Shown here: piece after piece, positions 1-11,300 of the stretch
Numbering within the stretch: the first letter of the stretch is position 1
Layout: each line of letters begins with the position of its first letter
NCBI GenBank assembly: GCA_017163975.1
Contig: JAFFSR010000353.1
Coordinates: forward strand, 3,256,501-3,320,500
Length of the DNA stretch: 64,000 nt
DNA from: Anastatus disparis
Lineage: Eukaryota > Arthropoda > Insecta > Hymenoptera > Eupelmidae
Reading direction: 5' to 3'
The notes under the pieces: model-generated
The model's input: only the letters and a program-made list of their open reading frames with translations
The model's database searches: none
Told to the model about the DNA's origin: nothing
Translations under genes and position numbers: made by a program

Positions 1-1335
1 TGCGTATTAATTATTTTCTGCGTGCCAAATAGAAGTAACTGTTCATTGAATAAATATTATCTTTCTTTAAAAATATATCTGAATTTTTCAAGCCTAAAAA
101 ATATTTTTTTGTAGAAAAATATTATTTTGAAAACATGAAACATCACTTTTAAGCATAGAAATAATTTGTTACAAGTAAATTTAAAATATTAATTCAAATA
201 AATGTTCCAACAAATTTAAGTTCTTTTTCTGCAATATAAATTTTAAGTTTTTTTTAATTACTGAAACTTTTTTGATTCAAAGAATTATTTTTTTATTCAA
301 AGAAGTATTTCTATAAAACAGTTAAATAATGATTTTAATTAAAATTTATTTTTTGTAATTATGTTTATAAATAATTGTTGTGAAATTTTTTTTTTACTGA
401 AATGTACGTTTTTAATCAAAATAAAAATTACTTTATTAAAATGAGAAAATTTTTTAAGTTTTTTAGTTATATTTTCTTCATTCTGACAATTGTTTTTTTT
501 TCAATTCAAAATCCTCTTTGTAATGTACAGAAATGTAATCAATTACACCGCTTTTTTGCAACAACAAACATTCTATTATTGAAAAGAGATAGGTTTATGG
601 AAGTCATGAACTAATTTGTTTAATTTAAAAATTATGTCTTTGGATCAAGAAATTATTTGATGTAAGATATTTTTTTCATTTTTATATAAAAATTATTTTA
701 AATAAATATTACATTTTTTCAATAAAAAAATATAGCATTGTTTTTAAGAAAGTTTTACTGACTTTCAATACTATTTTGGAAGTAACTAATTTCTTAAAGT
801 TAATAAGATATTTTTCTAAATTCGAACAAATTCCGTAATAAAAGGAACATTTGAACATACTAATTTAATATCATTTGAAAACAATGTATAATAACTATTT
901 TCATGGTGGAAAATAAGGCTTCCTATTTTTTTTTAAACATTTTGCAGTTAAAAATGAAATTTCATTTCGTTAATATGAAAGGACAAAGATGAGCCACCTG
1001 CTCTAGGATAAATTTAGAACAAACGTGCCTGTTTTCTTTTAATATCTAATATCACTAATGTCAAATTATTCTTTTCTTTTATGCTATATTATTGAAAAAA
1101 TCAATAATTTATAAAAATATATCTTTTTATTACTATTTAGTTTTTGAATAACACTAATTTAAAAATTCGTTTCATGACACAATATATAATAAAGTTGAGA
1201 TGAAGATCAGAAAAGGACAAAAATAAATGACCTATTATAAAACAAAATTCTTAAGGGTTTGCTTTATTGATCAAATATAGTTTAAAAATAAATTTCGTTT
1301 TTTTTTCATATGAATAAATATCGGAATTGTTTGTG
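1..1335. other. AT-rich noncoding sequence
   Basis: Very AT-rich sequence with homopolymer T and A runs. The only open frame of note (402-614, 70 aa) is low-complexity Phe/Lys/Asn text with no motif, as expected by chance. I see no gene, RNA or repeat here. Confidence 0.6.
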
Positions 1336-1940
1336 ATCCCTAGCGGAAATATAAAATGTTTAAAAATGTTTAAAACTGTTCAAAACTGTTTGAAACTGTT
1401 TATAAGTGCGAAATTTAGGACATTTAAAACAGTTACGAACAGTTTTAAACATTTTTAAACACTTTCAAAAAGTTTTGATAAGTTCGAAATGATTTCAAAC
1501 AATGTTTAATAGTTTTGAATTTTTTATGTTAAAAAGTTGTAGATTATTTTAAATATTCAAAATATTTGAAACAATTTTAAATCAATATGAACTATTTTTT
1601 ATTAACTTGAACAGTTTTAAACAGTTTTAAAAAGTTTTACAAAGTTCGACATGATTTCCAACAGTGTTTCATAATTTTGTGTTTGTAGAAATTTTCTTAT
1701 ATATATTAAAATTTATATAATATGTACGAGAAAATGTTCTCTTCAGTTTCAAATTATTCTGTATTGTTCAATACTGCTCAAAAATGTTTAAAACTGTTTA
1801 TAACTGTTTTAAATGTCCCAAATTTCACATTTATAAACTATTTTGAACAGTTTTAAATAGTTTTAAACATTTTTAAACAGTTTTGACTAATTTTAAACTA
1901 TTTCAATAAGTAATGCACATTTTATATTTCCACTAGAGAT
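1336..1940. mobile_element. Non-autonomous foldback element with 10-bp internal repeats
   Basis: The ends are inverted copies of about 23 bp (1336-1358 and the complement of 1918-1940), sharing the core CTAGYGGAAATATAAAATG. The interior is made of repeats of about 10 bp built on GTTTAAAACT, running in one sense on the left (1358-1410) and mostly in the opposite sense further in (1420-1500, 1610-1640, 1790-1905). There is no coding capacity. Paired ends plus subterminal arrays fit a MITE or foldback transposon. The target duplication is unclear. Confidence 0.65.
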
Positions 1941-1949
1941 TGGAGATAT

Positions 1950-2205
1950 CATTTTTTCCTCTATTTTATTGCCAGTGGGTCTCTTGATCGCTGTGGACTG
2001 AAACCCGTGATTTCACCTTACTTATGTAATTTTTATAGGCCAGGGAGAATTTGTAATTGGTTTTTCCTGGTCTCCTAGTTCTATTTCACAGAGAAAAATT
2101 CAGAAAAATTTTTCCAAAATTTTCCCGGGGATTAAACTTTGGTCTACTACAGCATGAGCCAAGAGCCTTAGTCCCTGCGCTACCACCTATTCTACTTATA
2201 GGTAT
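1950..2205 (-). mobile_element. tRNA-derived SINE-like element
   Basis: On the minus strand, starting near 2195, a tRNA-like head is readable. It has an A-box-like TAGCGCAGGGA followed about 40 bases later by a B-box-like GTTTAATCC, each one mismatch from the Pol III consensus. An unrelated body continues to about 1950, next to the foldback element at 1336-1940. No clear target duplication was seen. It is a different family from the SINE at 42,838. Confidence 0.5.
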
Positions 2206-2294
2206 GAACTTATTTTAAATAAATGAGAATCGGAAGAGTGTAAATATGTTTAAATTTAAAGAAGAATCCGAGAAAAATCATACCTACTGAAAAT

Positions 2295-2545
2295 ATTGTA
2301 TGAACTCTTATGTGAGATCTCATATGAAATCGCCCATGAAATCTCATATATATTCGTTGAATTTTGAAAATAAAATAAATATATGTGAGATCTCATGTCA
2401 GATCGTACATATATTTATTTTATTTTTAAAATTTAACGAATATACATTCGATTTCATATGCGATCTCATAGGCGATTTCACGTGACATCTCATACGCAAT
2501 CTTGTGTGCGATCTCATATGTGATCTCACATGGGATCTTCTATAT
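2295..2545. repeat. Foldback rich in GAGATCTCAT palindromes
   Basis: Repeated words of the type TGAGATCTCATATGAGATC, themselves palindromic around AGATCT, flank a longer hairpin. The text at 2348-2390 (TATTCGTTGAATTTTGAAAA and on) returns as its complement at 2402-2444. The open frames across it (RSHMRSH-type peptides on both strands) are products of the repeat and not genes. It shares its unit with the array at 4253-4545. Confidence 0.7.
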
Positions 2546-2639
2546 ATTTTATTCAATTTAAAAAAATTGAAAAAGATATTTATTACTTTTTTATTTTTTT
2601 CGGCTTGTTCTTTAAATTTTGACAAATTTTGACATTAGC

Positions 2640-2900
2640 TATATTGATACCATTATTTTAGTTAAAATAAAAAAATCCTTTAGAGCGGTTATTTTTTTAT
2701 GAACTTAAATCGCAAATTATATATCAAAGTTGCCAAACCTAACCCCGAAATACTATAAATTGCTAATTTGTATATAACTTATTAAGTATTTGGTAGATTT
2801 CTTTAGTTGTTCGCACTCAAGCTGAATCCTACTAATTTTTTTATGGAAGTGAAACATAAACTTGGATCAGAAATATTATCAGAAGGGGAAAGCATCACCA
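2640..2900. mobile_element. Diverged relative of the TTAA-flanked MITE at 27,198
   Basis: About 170 bp (2695-2866) aligns by eye to the interior of the element at 27,198-27,599. Shared blocks include TTTTTTATGAACTT, AACCTAACC, TTTATAACTT or close variants, TTGGTARATTTCTT and GAAGTGAAA, in the same order and spacing. Termini are not clear. It carries no coding sequence. Confidence 0.45.
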
Positions 2901-4250
2901 TGCCCTCAATTTAATAAATTTAATAAATTTAGTAGAGCCATATGACCCAACGTATCTTGCCCGGGGTTAGTAGTTCTAATTTTTGTTTTTGCATGGTATT
3001 TCATGGCGTCACTTTCCAATTAAGGATCAGCTTCCGACTAACTTTACTGATCGAAAATAGCTAAAAAAGAATTTTGACTAATGTACACACTTCCGTTTCT
3101 CATACGATAAAATGAATAGATATTTACAAGTGAAAGCAATTATGATATGTATTTTTATTAAAAATAAATTAAATTACTTTTTTAACTACTTTCGATCAGT
3201 AAAAAATGCCTAAAACCTCGTCTAAAACTGACCTTTAACATGTAAAATAGTATAATACTAAAATATGTGTATTACCTTACTTTTAACGTTTAGACTTACA
3301 TTGCATACAAATATAATTCTTATTATGAAAACCATGTGAATAGTCTGTATGAATATGATTATATATCATGGTTCGAATTATATTCGAGCACGATTTTGAA
3401 ATTGCTCAGATTACGGTAGATTCACAACTAAATCATGAAAAGAAGCAATAAGATTGCGATAATACTTTAAAATAAAAGTAAAATCAATAATTCTTGAGTC
3501 AGAAAAACCTATATTATTTAAATCTGTAAGACGCTATTATAAATGATATGTAAAAATAATTTATCAGTGTGATAAAAAAAAGATAATAAGCACTAAGTCA
3601 CTGTCAGTTCATTGAAGGTAGTTTGTCATAATGTTCTAAGTCATAAATGAAGCTGCAACTGTTTTTACGGCGACGTGCAAATTGTGTAACAATTGGTAAG
3701 ACGTGTTATGCCGTAAATCTGAACCAGATGCAGCGTGCGTCATAGAACGACACTACCTATTGATTAGAAAAACTGTCATTAATCAGTGAACTGACCCCGA
3801 GCCTCGTATACATGATTTCGTCTGTGATATGAAATAAGTATCTCAATTTTTGAATAAACAAATTCTGTACAAACCTTTGTATACGAACGGCATCGCTCCA
3901 GACCTCACTGAAAAGTGATGGCCTTCTCGAGTGTAAAAGGCGATATGCATAATTGTAGTGACTAGTATCTTAAATATTACTTGTAAATAACGTCTAAATC
4001 TTCGTGAAAAATTTGTTTCTATTATTAATCAATCGCCAAGTATAATTATGATCGAATATAGTTTAAAACCATAATCCATAATAGCATGCTTTAGATAACG
4101 ATTGTTTTGTAGATGTAGTGTAGAATCATTTAATCGTAATTTTATTAATATATATAATATATAAATAAATTGAATTATAGACCAAAATTTAGATTTTAGA
4201 TTTGTTGACATTAATTACAACTATAAGTGTAGGAAAAAATCAAATTTTTT
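2900..4250. other. Noncoding; one weak hairpin
   Basis: No supported gene. An imperfect inverted repeat spans about 3600-3800 (GTCAGTTCATTGA on the left, TCAGTGAACTGAC on the right, with matching GGTAGT/ACTACC blocks inside). It may be a decayed foldback element. Confidence 0.45.
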
Positions 4251-4252
4251 TG

Positions 4253-4545
4253 CACATGAGATCTCACGTGAGATCTCAAATGAGATCTCATGTCCAAAAA
4301 AATTTTATTTTAGTTCACACGAGATCTCATATGAGATCTTATGTGAGATCTTATGTGAGATCGGGTATCGGGAAAAATTATACTTTTCGCACATGAGATC
4401 TCACGTGAGATCGGACATCAGGAAAAATAAAATTTTGCGGCACATGAGATCTCACGTGAGATCTCATATGAGTTCTCACATGAGATCTGGTTTCATTTTC
4501 AATCGTGAGATCTCATGTTAGATCTCGTGTGAGATCTCATGTCAT
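4253..4545. repeat. AGATCT palindrome array
   Basis: At least a dozen copies of a 10-12 bp self-complementary unit (ATGAGATCTCAC, GTGAGATCTCAT), partly contiguous and partly separated by AT-rich spacers. Both strands therefore read nearly the same and the array can fold many ways. The 64-aa frame at 4202-4396 is an artefact of it. Confidence 0.8.
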
Positions 4546-5090
4546 TTTTTTTAGTAGGCTCGACCTCTATGTTTTAAGTTTTTCAAGGTTTTCTTGAAAA
4601 CGAAGTAATAAAATTAATTCTTTCTTATCAAAGAAAATTTTGCTTTTTCTGATACGAGATAGGGCATCCTCTTTATTTTTTGCTAAAATCATTAGTTTTT
4701 GTAAAAAAATCAATTCTTTGATTAGAAAAGGACCGATATACTCGACCTGCTCTTAACCTTAATTTCATTCAGTTCCGTGGTTTTATTATAATCACAATGA
4801 CCTTTTTTTCTCCAATATTAGTAAATTCTTCAAAATTAATTTTGCTTGTATGATTATATTTTAATTCCTCCAATAGTTTCAAATATTCTACTTTAACTTC
4901 TTGAAATGTTTTTGTAGAAGTATCATAAAACTTTTTTACATATCTTTTCATGGTTATCCTATGTAAAGATTTGCCAGATATCGGTCACAATTTTTTCCCA
5001 TAAGGAATGTTTTGTGTTATATATTTTACGTTTTTAAATTTTAAGAGAAACAAGAAAAATTATGAATGAAAATTATTTTAATAATATTAA
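4546..5090. other. Noncoding stretch upstream of a transposase remnant
   Basis: Between 4556 and 4757 the ends look weakly inverted (TAGTAGGCTCGACC on the left, GGTCGAGTATA as the complement near 4743). The right edge, CGACCTGCTCTTAA, resembles the CCGGCCTGCTCTTAA edge of the MITE at 26,481. A 60-aa minus-strand frame (4769-4951) has a protein-like composition but no recognisable family. I draw no firm call. Confidence 0.3.
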
Positions 5091-6713
5091 CGATATCATA
5101 TTATAAAAACAAACTGGTCTTATTAGAGAATCATTTGAGACTTTGTTGTCATATTTAAACGTATCGCAAAGCGAAGTGAAGCTCCTCTTTTATTTTGGAA
5201 ATTCATTTATAGAAACTGGAAATTGGGCATACAGATAAAATGATTGCTAATCTCTTTAGCGTACCAAGATCAACAGTTGAAAGATATTACAAACAAGTTC
5301 GCGATGATCTATTAAATAATTTTGTTCCTCTATATTTAGGATTTAATAACATAACTAGAAAAAAATTAAAAGAAAATCAAACTGGTATAGCTAAAAAATT
5401 ATTCTTAAATGATAATCCAGAAGGAGTGATCACTGTCTGGGATGGAACTTACATTTATATTCAAAAAAGTTCTAATTATACATTTCAGAAAAAAACTTAT
5501 AGTATGCACAAAAATAGAAATTTAAAGAAACCTATGTTAGCGGTTACAACAAATGGTTTGATTTGTGATGTTTTAGGACTTTATCCGGCGAATATGTCAG
5601 ATGCTGAAATTTTAAATACTTTGATGAAAAATTATAACTTTTCTACAATTCTCAAGTCAAAAGATGTATTTATTGTTGATAGAGGATTTAGAGATGCTAT
5701 TAGTACCATAGAAGAGAAAGGTTTTAAAGCATTTATGCCCTTTTACATAGATAAACATGAAAAACAACTAACTTCTGAGCAAGCCAATTCTACAAGAATT
5801 GTAACAAAAGTAAGATTCGTTATCGAAGTAATTAATAGTCAAATAGAACAATTGTTCCGTTATTTTGATGGAATAATAATAGTCTTCCACATATATTCGT
5901 TGATTTTCAAATAGCTTGTGCAATGTACAATGCTTTTTTAGAAAAATCGAATCGGACAGTATTTATGCAGTTGAAATGCTTTTTTTAGGAAAATTAAATC
6001 AGACAGTATTTATGCAGTTGAAATTTCTGATTGTATGAAAATTCGTTTGAACAAACCAAATATTATGTTACAAATTGTCAATGATTATAATTTATTAAGA
6101 AAAAGATCGATATTTCAAACATTAAATTCAGAAATATTATCTAATTATCCAAGATTAACATGGACAGAATTTTATTTTATATGCCCTGGTTCTTACCAAC
6201 TAAAACAGACCGTGTTATATTATGCTGAGCATATAACATCTGACGGAAAATATGATAAATATATTTTCCGTCATATTTATGGTAAATATATTTCAAGTAT
6301 GCAATGAAAATGAGAAAATAGATTTTCGAAAGTACGGCTTGAATTTAAAATATTCAATACTACTTAAAATTCGAATGGACTAAAGACACACGAATAGTGC
6401 AAAATATTTTTCATTTATTTCAGTAGATGGATATAATAATATCAAAGAATTAGAAGATAATACAGAAACTAATCATAAAATTAAGGATAAGGATTTATCA
6501 AATATGGCACCAGTAAGCAAGTACGTGCATTTAATATTATATTATTGTCAATGTAAAAATGGTCGTAGAACGATGGGATGTTGTGCTCACGTAATGTCCG
6601 TGCTGTGGTTTTTCCCTTATGCGAGGCATCTACCTTCAATTAAAAAACCTGCTATGCTATTTAATAATTTTTTTGAAGAAATTTCTCTTATAACAGAAAG
6701 CGACTACGAATAG
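5090..6713 (+). pseudogene. HARBI1-like DDE_Tnp_4 transposase with SWIM-type C-terminus, broken
   Basis: The main open part (5240-5914, 224 aa) shows the three acidic positions of a DDE_Tnp_4 / IS5-Harbinger nuclease: D in VWDGTYIYIQ, D in FIVDRGFRD and E in FVIEVINSQIEQ, preceded by a helix-turn-helix-like segment (LFSVPRSTVERY). The frame is lost near 5880 and recovered in another frame (PHIFVDFQIACAMYNAF). A 48-bp duplication follows. The next piece (6035-6307) has the family text PGSYQLKQTVLYYAEH. The last piece (6504-6713) carries a SWIM-like Cys/His cluster (CQCKNGRRTMGCCAHVM). Stops also break the N-terminal part (about 5090-5240). This is one decayed transposase gene and not several genes. 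The superfamily call is firm; whether it moved as PIF/Harbinger is inferred, because no ends were found. Confidence 0.8.
5931..6024 (+). repeat. 48-bp tandem duplication inside the transposase remnant
   Basis: The text ACAGTATTTATGCAGTTGAA occurs at about 5955 and again 48 bp later at about 6003, with diverged flanks also repeated. The unit is 16 codons, so the duplication itself would keep frame. Confidence 0.75.
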
Positions 6714-6959
6714 AGAAAAAAGTGTTTATAAATGATAAAACAATATATGAAAAATATAAAAAAACTATTTAAAAATTGGAAAAAAAAGAAAAAAAAGAAT
6801 AAAATTAAATAAAGAATGATAAAACAAAAGAAAAAAAATGAAAAAAAGAAAAAAACGAAAAAAAATGGGATCAAGCTTTGCCACGTCCCTGTTCGATGTC
6901 CTGGGTTCGGCAGAGTACAAAGCTATTGTACATATATTGAACATACGAATACAAAAACA

Positions 6960-8054
6960 ATGTCATTCATTTACTGGACAAGATATTAAGGGGACGCTGT
7001 ATCTCTCTATCCTTTTCTAATTGAAAAATGTAAATTTTTGGGAAAACTAGTTATTATTGATAGAAATTAAGGGTTGTCCGCAACCTTCAACTGCTATAGT
7101 GAAAAACAATATTTTGTCTGATGAGAGCAAATTAATTTTGTTGCTTTTTTTTCAAGTAAAGTTTGACATACTTACAAAATCCTAAATTAGGCTAGAGAAT
7201 ACGTTATTTAAGTATGTCAAACTTTACTTGAAAAAAAAGCAACAAAATTAATTTGCTCTCATCAGACAAAATATTGTTTTTCGCTATAGAAGTTGCGGAC
7301 AACCCTTAATTTCTATCAATAATAACTAGTTTTCCCAAAAATTTACATTTTTTAATTAGAAAAGGATAGAGAGATCCAGCGTCCTCTTAAAGTTAAAAGT
7401 CTAAATAAGTAACTTCTTGGAATAATGTAATTGAGCTTGCAGCTAAAAATTTATGAAGGCAGTACATTTTCCGTGGAAACCTTAAATAATTGAATAACTA
7501 ATCAAACATCCTTTTTACTTTTATTTATTCGGAATCAGTGCCGTATCTTATGCTCTCCAAATTTCAAAATTGAGAATGAAAAAAAGGAATTTTCAGCTTT
7601 TATGACACGTGAAGCTTGATTCATTAAGTAGTTAAGGTAGTACTTTTGCATCATTTCTCTATGTGGTTTTGAAACCTAAGAAAAAAACTTCCAATTCCAG
7701 TGAATTTTAAATCAGTGCTACCACTTTATTTTCATTTAGAATCAAAATTGATGGTAAATAAGGTGAATTTTTCTCGCAGGCATGTAATATTTTTATTAAA
7801 CAATCGCGAAAGCAGTACTTTTTCCAAGAAATTGTCATACCATTTGAATTTCAACAAATCAAATTTTGATTTCAAATAAATTTTCTACCAATGCCATTTA
7901 TTTGCCGAACAAGATATTGGAGTTATAGGTCTAAATAAATAACTTTTTAAAATGATTCAACTGAGCTGGCAGCTAAAAATCCATGAAGGCAGTACTTTTT
8001 CCTGGGAAACCTTAGATAATTAAAAGGCTTATCAAACTTTCTTCCAACTTTTAT
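6960..8054. repeat. Satellite-like array, about 170-bp units in a three-unit period (left part)
   Basis: The landmark RGCAGTACTTTTT or AGGCAGTACATTTT recurs at about 7456, 7643, 7812 and 7985, that is every 170-185 bp. Unit 1 (7390-7500) is much more like unit 4 (7905-8050) than like its neighbours, including ACAAGATATT, TCTAAATAARTAACTT and GGAAACCTTA. This gives a higher-order period near 530 bp. Unit 1 is split by the MITE at 6990. The array resumes at about 10,946 after a LINE, with units matching numbers 2 and 3. It is noncoding. Confidence 0.7.
6990..7386. mobile_element. Palindromic MITE with TTAA target duplication
   Basis: A near-perfect inverted repeat: arms of about 185 bp separated by a loop of about 30 bp, with ends GGGGACGCTG and CAGCGTCCTC. 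TTAA lies on both sides (6986-6989 and 7387-7390). The flanks rejoin into continuous satellite text (ACAAGATATTAA to AAGTTAAAAGTCTAAATAA). This supports insertion with a 4-bp TTAA duplication, as made by piggyBac-like or Kolobok-like transposases. There are no coding sequences. The arms are so similar that the copy looks young. Confidence 0.85.
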
Positions 8055-10337
8055 CCATCACACTCCAACGTCTCACACGTGGATTGACCTGATTCTTGTG
8101 GACGATAATGACACAATACTTGACGCACGCAACTTACCGGCTAATTTTCACAGTCGGCACAACTTAATTGATGTATGTATTTCATGTAATCATATCAAGA
8201 CAGATAATAAAATGATTAAGTATAGGAATTATAAAGATATCTGTCCAAACTTATTGGTACAGAGTTTAGCCGGCTGTGATTGGACGCTATTTACAGTTGG
8301 TACAGTTGACCTGGAATCTGCACTTGACTACCTCTGTGACAACCTTACGGCAGCAATACAAAATCTGGCGCCACTTAAAACACTTAAAATTGGTAAAGAT
8401 AAGTTTCCTTGGATAGATAAAGAGCTGTTGCAGATGCGGCACAAGAGAGATGCCACGTATCGTAGATTTAAACGGACGAAGGAGGAGCGATATCTCTCCG
8501 AATTTTTGCTACTGCGTAAAACAATAGACGAACGTACGGAACAAGCTAAAACGAATTATTATCATAATAGACTGTTCAATGCTCTTGCTAGAGGTAATGT
8601 CTGAAAGAAGTTAAAAGACCTGGGACTCCTCTCCGGACCTCAAGGGGACTTGAATGGATTCACTCCAGATGAGCTTAATGCGCATTTTGCAGGGGTGTCA
8701 GTCTCGCCACACGATGATACTGCGGAACGTAAAAGGATTCTTTCTGAGTGTAGTGAAAGTGGCTTTGCTTTTAAGCCAATTAATATTAATGATGTAATTC
8801 TTGCGATTTCGCATTTTTCGTCACAGGCTTATGGCGAGGATGGCATCCCGCAGAGTGTGATACTTAAAGCACTATCGGTTATTCGAGAGCATCTTGTGAC
8901 TCTGTTCAATTCCTCTTTTGCGCGGGGGGTCTTCCCTTGCCTTTGGAAGCGTGCACGCATTGTGCCTTTAAAGAAGTGCCCTGCACCTAAAGTGCCTAAA
9001 GATTTTAGGCCCATAGCAATATTATGTTTTCTTTCAAAGGTTCTCGAGAAGATTGCCCACGACCAACTGCAGGAGTATATTATGACACACAAAATACTTG
9101 ATACTTTGCAGACTGGCTTCAGAAAGCATCATTCTACGCAGACTGTCATACTTAAACTTACAGACGACATAAGATCAGGTCTTGACAAGAAACTTGCCAC
9201 AACATTACTTCTATTTGACTTTAGTAAGGCATTTGACACGATTTCCCCCTCCAAATTGCTTGCGAGGCTTAGATCGATAGGGTTTTCCAGGGCTGCACTC
9301 GAGTGGATTAGCTCCTATTTATCAGATAGGGAGCAAATGGTTTTCACACATTTAAAAGAGGATTCGGATTGGCTAACAACCAATCTAGAAGTTCGACAGG
9401 GTTCAGTGCTGGGGCCTCTGTTGTTTTGCCTTTACATTAATAACATCGGTGACACGCTCGACCCCTGTTTCGTTGAGCACATATTATATGCTGATGACCT
9501 CCAAATCTATACTCAGGTCCCTCATGAACATCTGGATGAAGGTATTCGTATTATGCAGAGGGCGGCCAGGGTGGTGTCGAGGTGGGCTGTCGATGCTTCT
9601 CTCACATTAAATGCAAGCAAAACTAAGGCGATCGTTTTTGGCAGTAGTTGATTTATTAATGACTTTAATGTTGGTGAGCCAAGAACGATTGAGCTCGAGG
9701 GAGGTGTCGACATATCTTTCTCTGATACCGTTACGAGCCTTGGTGTTGTGCTTGATGCTAAGTTGTCATGGGATCCGCACATTGATATGGTGACTGAAAA
9801 ATTTAATAGGATAATGTATAGTTTGCGGTTCTTTCGTCGGTACACCACTGAGGCCCTGCGTAAACAGCTCGCAGCCGCCTTGCTGTTTCCGCACTTCGAC
9901 TACTGCTCAGTAGTTCTGCTCGATTCTTCGCAGGGGTTGAGAAGACGATTACAAAGACTACGAAATTCATGTGTAATATATGTATTAGGCGTAGGAATGG
10001 GTGATCACATCTCTCCTCATAGAGCTGCACTTGGTTGGCTGCTTACTGATTCAAGGAGACAGTATTTTATGGCTGTACTTACGTACAAAATCGTGCGCAT
10101 GAATACTCCCGAGTATCTAGTGAGCTCTTCACTAGATATGTACCTAGGGTAGCCACTAGGGGAGAGATTAAGGACTTCGCGGTGCTCTTCATGCGTACTG
10201 AGACTGGAAGAAATTCCTTTCAAGTTCAAGGTACGCATTTTTGGAACTCCCTGCCTGCTGATATAAAAAATCTACCATCGCTCGGCAGGTTTAAGTCGGT
10301 TTTGAGGACGTACTTACTCGACCTAAAAAGAAATTAA
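8055..10337 (+). pseudogene. LINE ORF2 (endonuclease C-terminus plus reverse transcriptase), disabled
   Basis: One reading frame runs from the truncated endonuclease to about 10,140, broken by in-frame TGA codons at 8602-8604 and 9649-9651; the first probably replaced a Trp codon. Reverse transcriptase motifs are intact: the palm Asp in FDFSKAFDTI, the QGSVLGPLLF turn and the YADD active site near 9490. The thumb and C-terminal region with LGVVLDAKLSWDPHI follows. Near 10,140-10,149 the frame shifts, and the last segment (FWNSLPADI at about 10,240) ends at TAA 10,335-10,337. There is no RNase H domain. It looks Jockey- or CR1-like, but I do not assign a clade. Three inactivating changes make it dead. 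Confidence 0.85.
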
Positions 10338-10537
10338 TTTTAAGTATTTTAATTTTTATGTTTATTTATTTTGTTTTTGTCCTATATATAGATTTAAGGT
10401 GTAAATGTATTTATTAGCGTGAATGATGGATGAATGTATGCGGAAAGAATGAGTGGTTCTGTTTTTATTAGAAGTCATGACATCTTCGGTATTAAGTTTT
10501 TATTCTTTAAATGTTATTATTATTTTATTTTTTTAAT

Positions 10538-10660
10538 TATTTACTATTATTCTGTTATTGTATTGTCCAATTTTATTTTTATAGTATTGTCTAATTTTAT
10601 TTTATAGTACTGTCCAATTTTATTTTTATAGTATTGTCCAATTTTATTTTTATTGATGTC
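10538..10660 (+). repeat. Tandem repeat in LINE 3' region
   Basis: Four copies of a unit of about 29 bp, TATTGTCCAATTTTATTTTT and close variants with ATAG between them. Typical of a LINE 3' untranslated region. Confidence 0.75.
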
Positions 10661-10945
10661 ATGACAGTGATTCCTCTTTTAAATTATGTATTTTAATTCT
10701 ATGACTAATAGATATTTAAGACTGTTTTTCATTTTAATTTATGTTTTTTGCGTGTATTTAGAATAGTCTGTGATATCACTTTTACATGGTGACTTACTGA
10801 TACAGTATATATTAATTTTAATAATTGACTGTGATATCTTATCTTATTATGTGCAATACTTTATATAGAATTATTACTTATTATTTCATGTATTACATGC
10901 CTTTTTGTACTCTTTTTACAAAATAAATTAATATCTATCTATCTA

Positions 10946-11300
10946 TCGTAAAATAGTTCCATGTGTTATGCCCTTCGATTTTTGAGACTAAGAGTGAAAA
11001 CAGATCTTTTTTAGCCCTGTCACGTGTAAAGCTTAATTCATAAAATAATTAAGGCAGTACTTTTTGCATTATTTCTTCATGCGTCACGAAAGCTTAAGAA
11101 AAAAACTTTCTATATCAAATCACTGCCACCATTTTATTTGCTTTAGAATCGTTATCAAATACTAAGATCAATCAATTTTTCTTTCAGTACATAAGACATT
11201 TTTATTAAAACATCATGCAGGCAGTACTTTTCGTTAAGTTATCACATGTTATCAGAAAGCTTAAGAAAAACTCCATTAACTGATATATATTTTGAACCAG
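10946..11300. repeat. Satellite-like array, right part
   Basis: Resumes the array of 6960-8054 after the LINE. Landmarks AAGGCAGTACTTTTTGCATTATTTCTTCATG (split here by position, 11,050-11,080) and CAGGCAGTACTTTTCG (11,217) match units 2 and 3 respectively, including ACACGTG or CACGTGTAAAGCTT blocks before unit 2. Confidence 0.65.

Larger units (their letters stand above)
8055..10945 (+). mobile_element. 5'-truncated non-LTR retrotransposon (LINE)
   Basis: The element begins abruptly inside the endonuclease (HHTPTSHTWIDLILVDD at 8055), continues through a reverse transcriptase, and ends in an AT-rich 3' region with a short tandem repeat and a terminal ATCT-type microsatellite (10,924-10,945). 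It lies between satellite units, so the array dates the insertion as later. 5' truncation is the normal outcome of target-primed reverse transcription. No target duplication could be read with certainty in the diverged satellite. Confidence 0.8.

Noticed and set aside
402..614. 70-aa plus-strand frame near the left edge
   Set aside because: Low-complexity AT-driven composition, no motif, no neighbouring signals.
4769..4951. 60-aa minus-strand frame with protein-like composition
   Set aside because: No recognisable domain; could be a fragment of an older element but cannot be supported.
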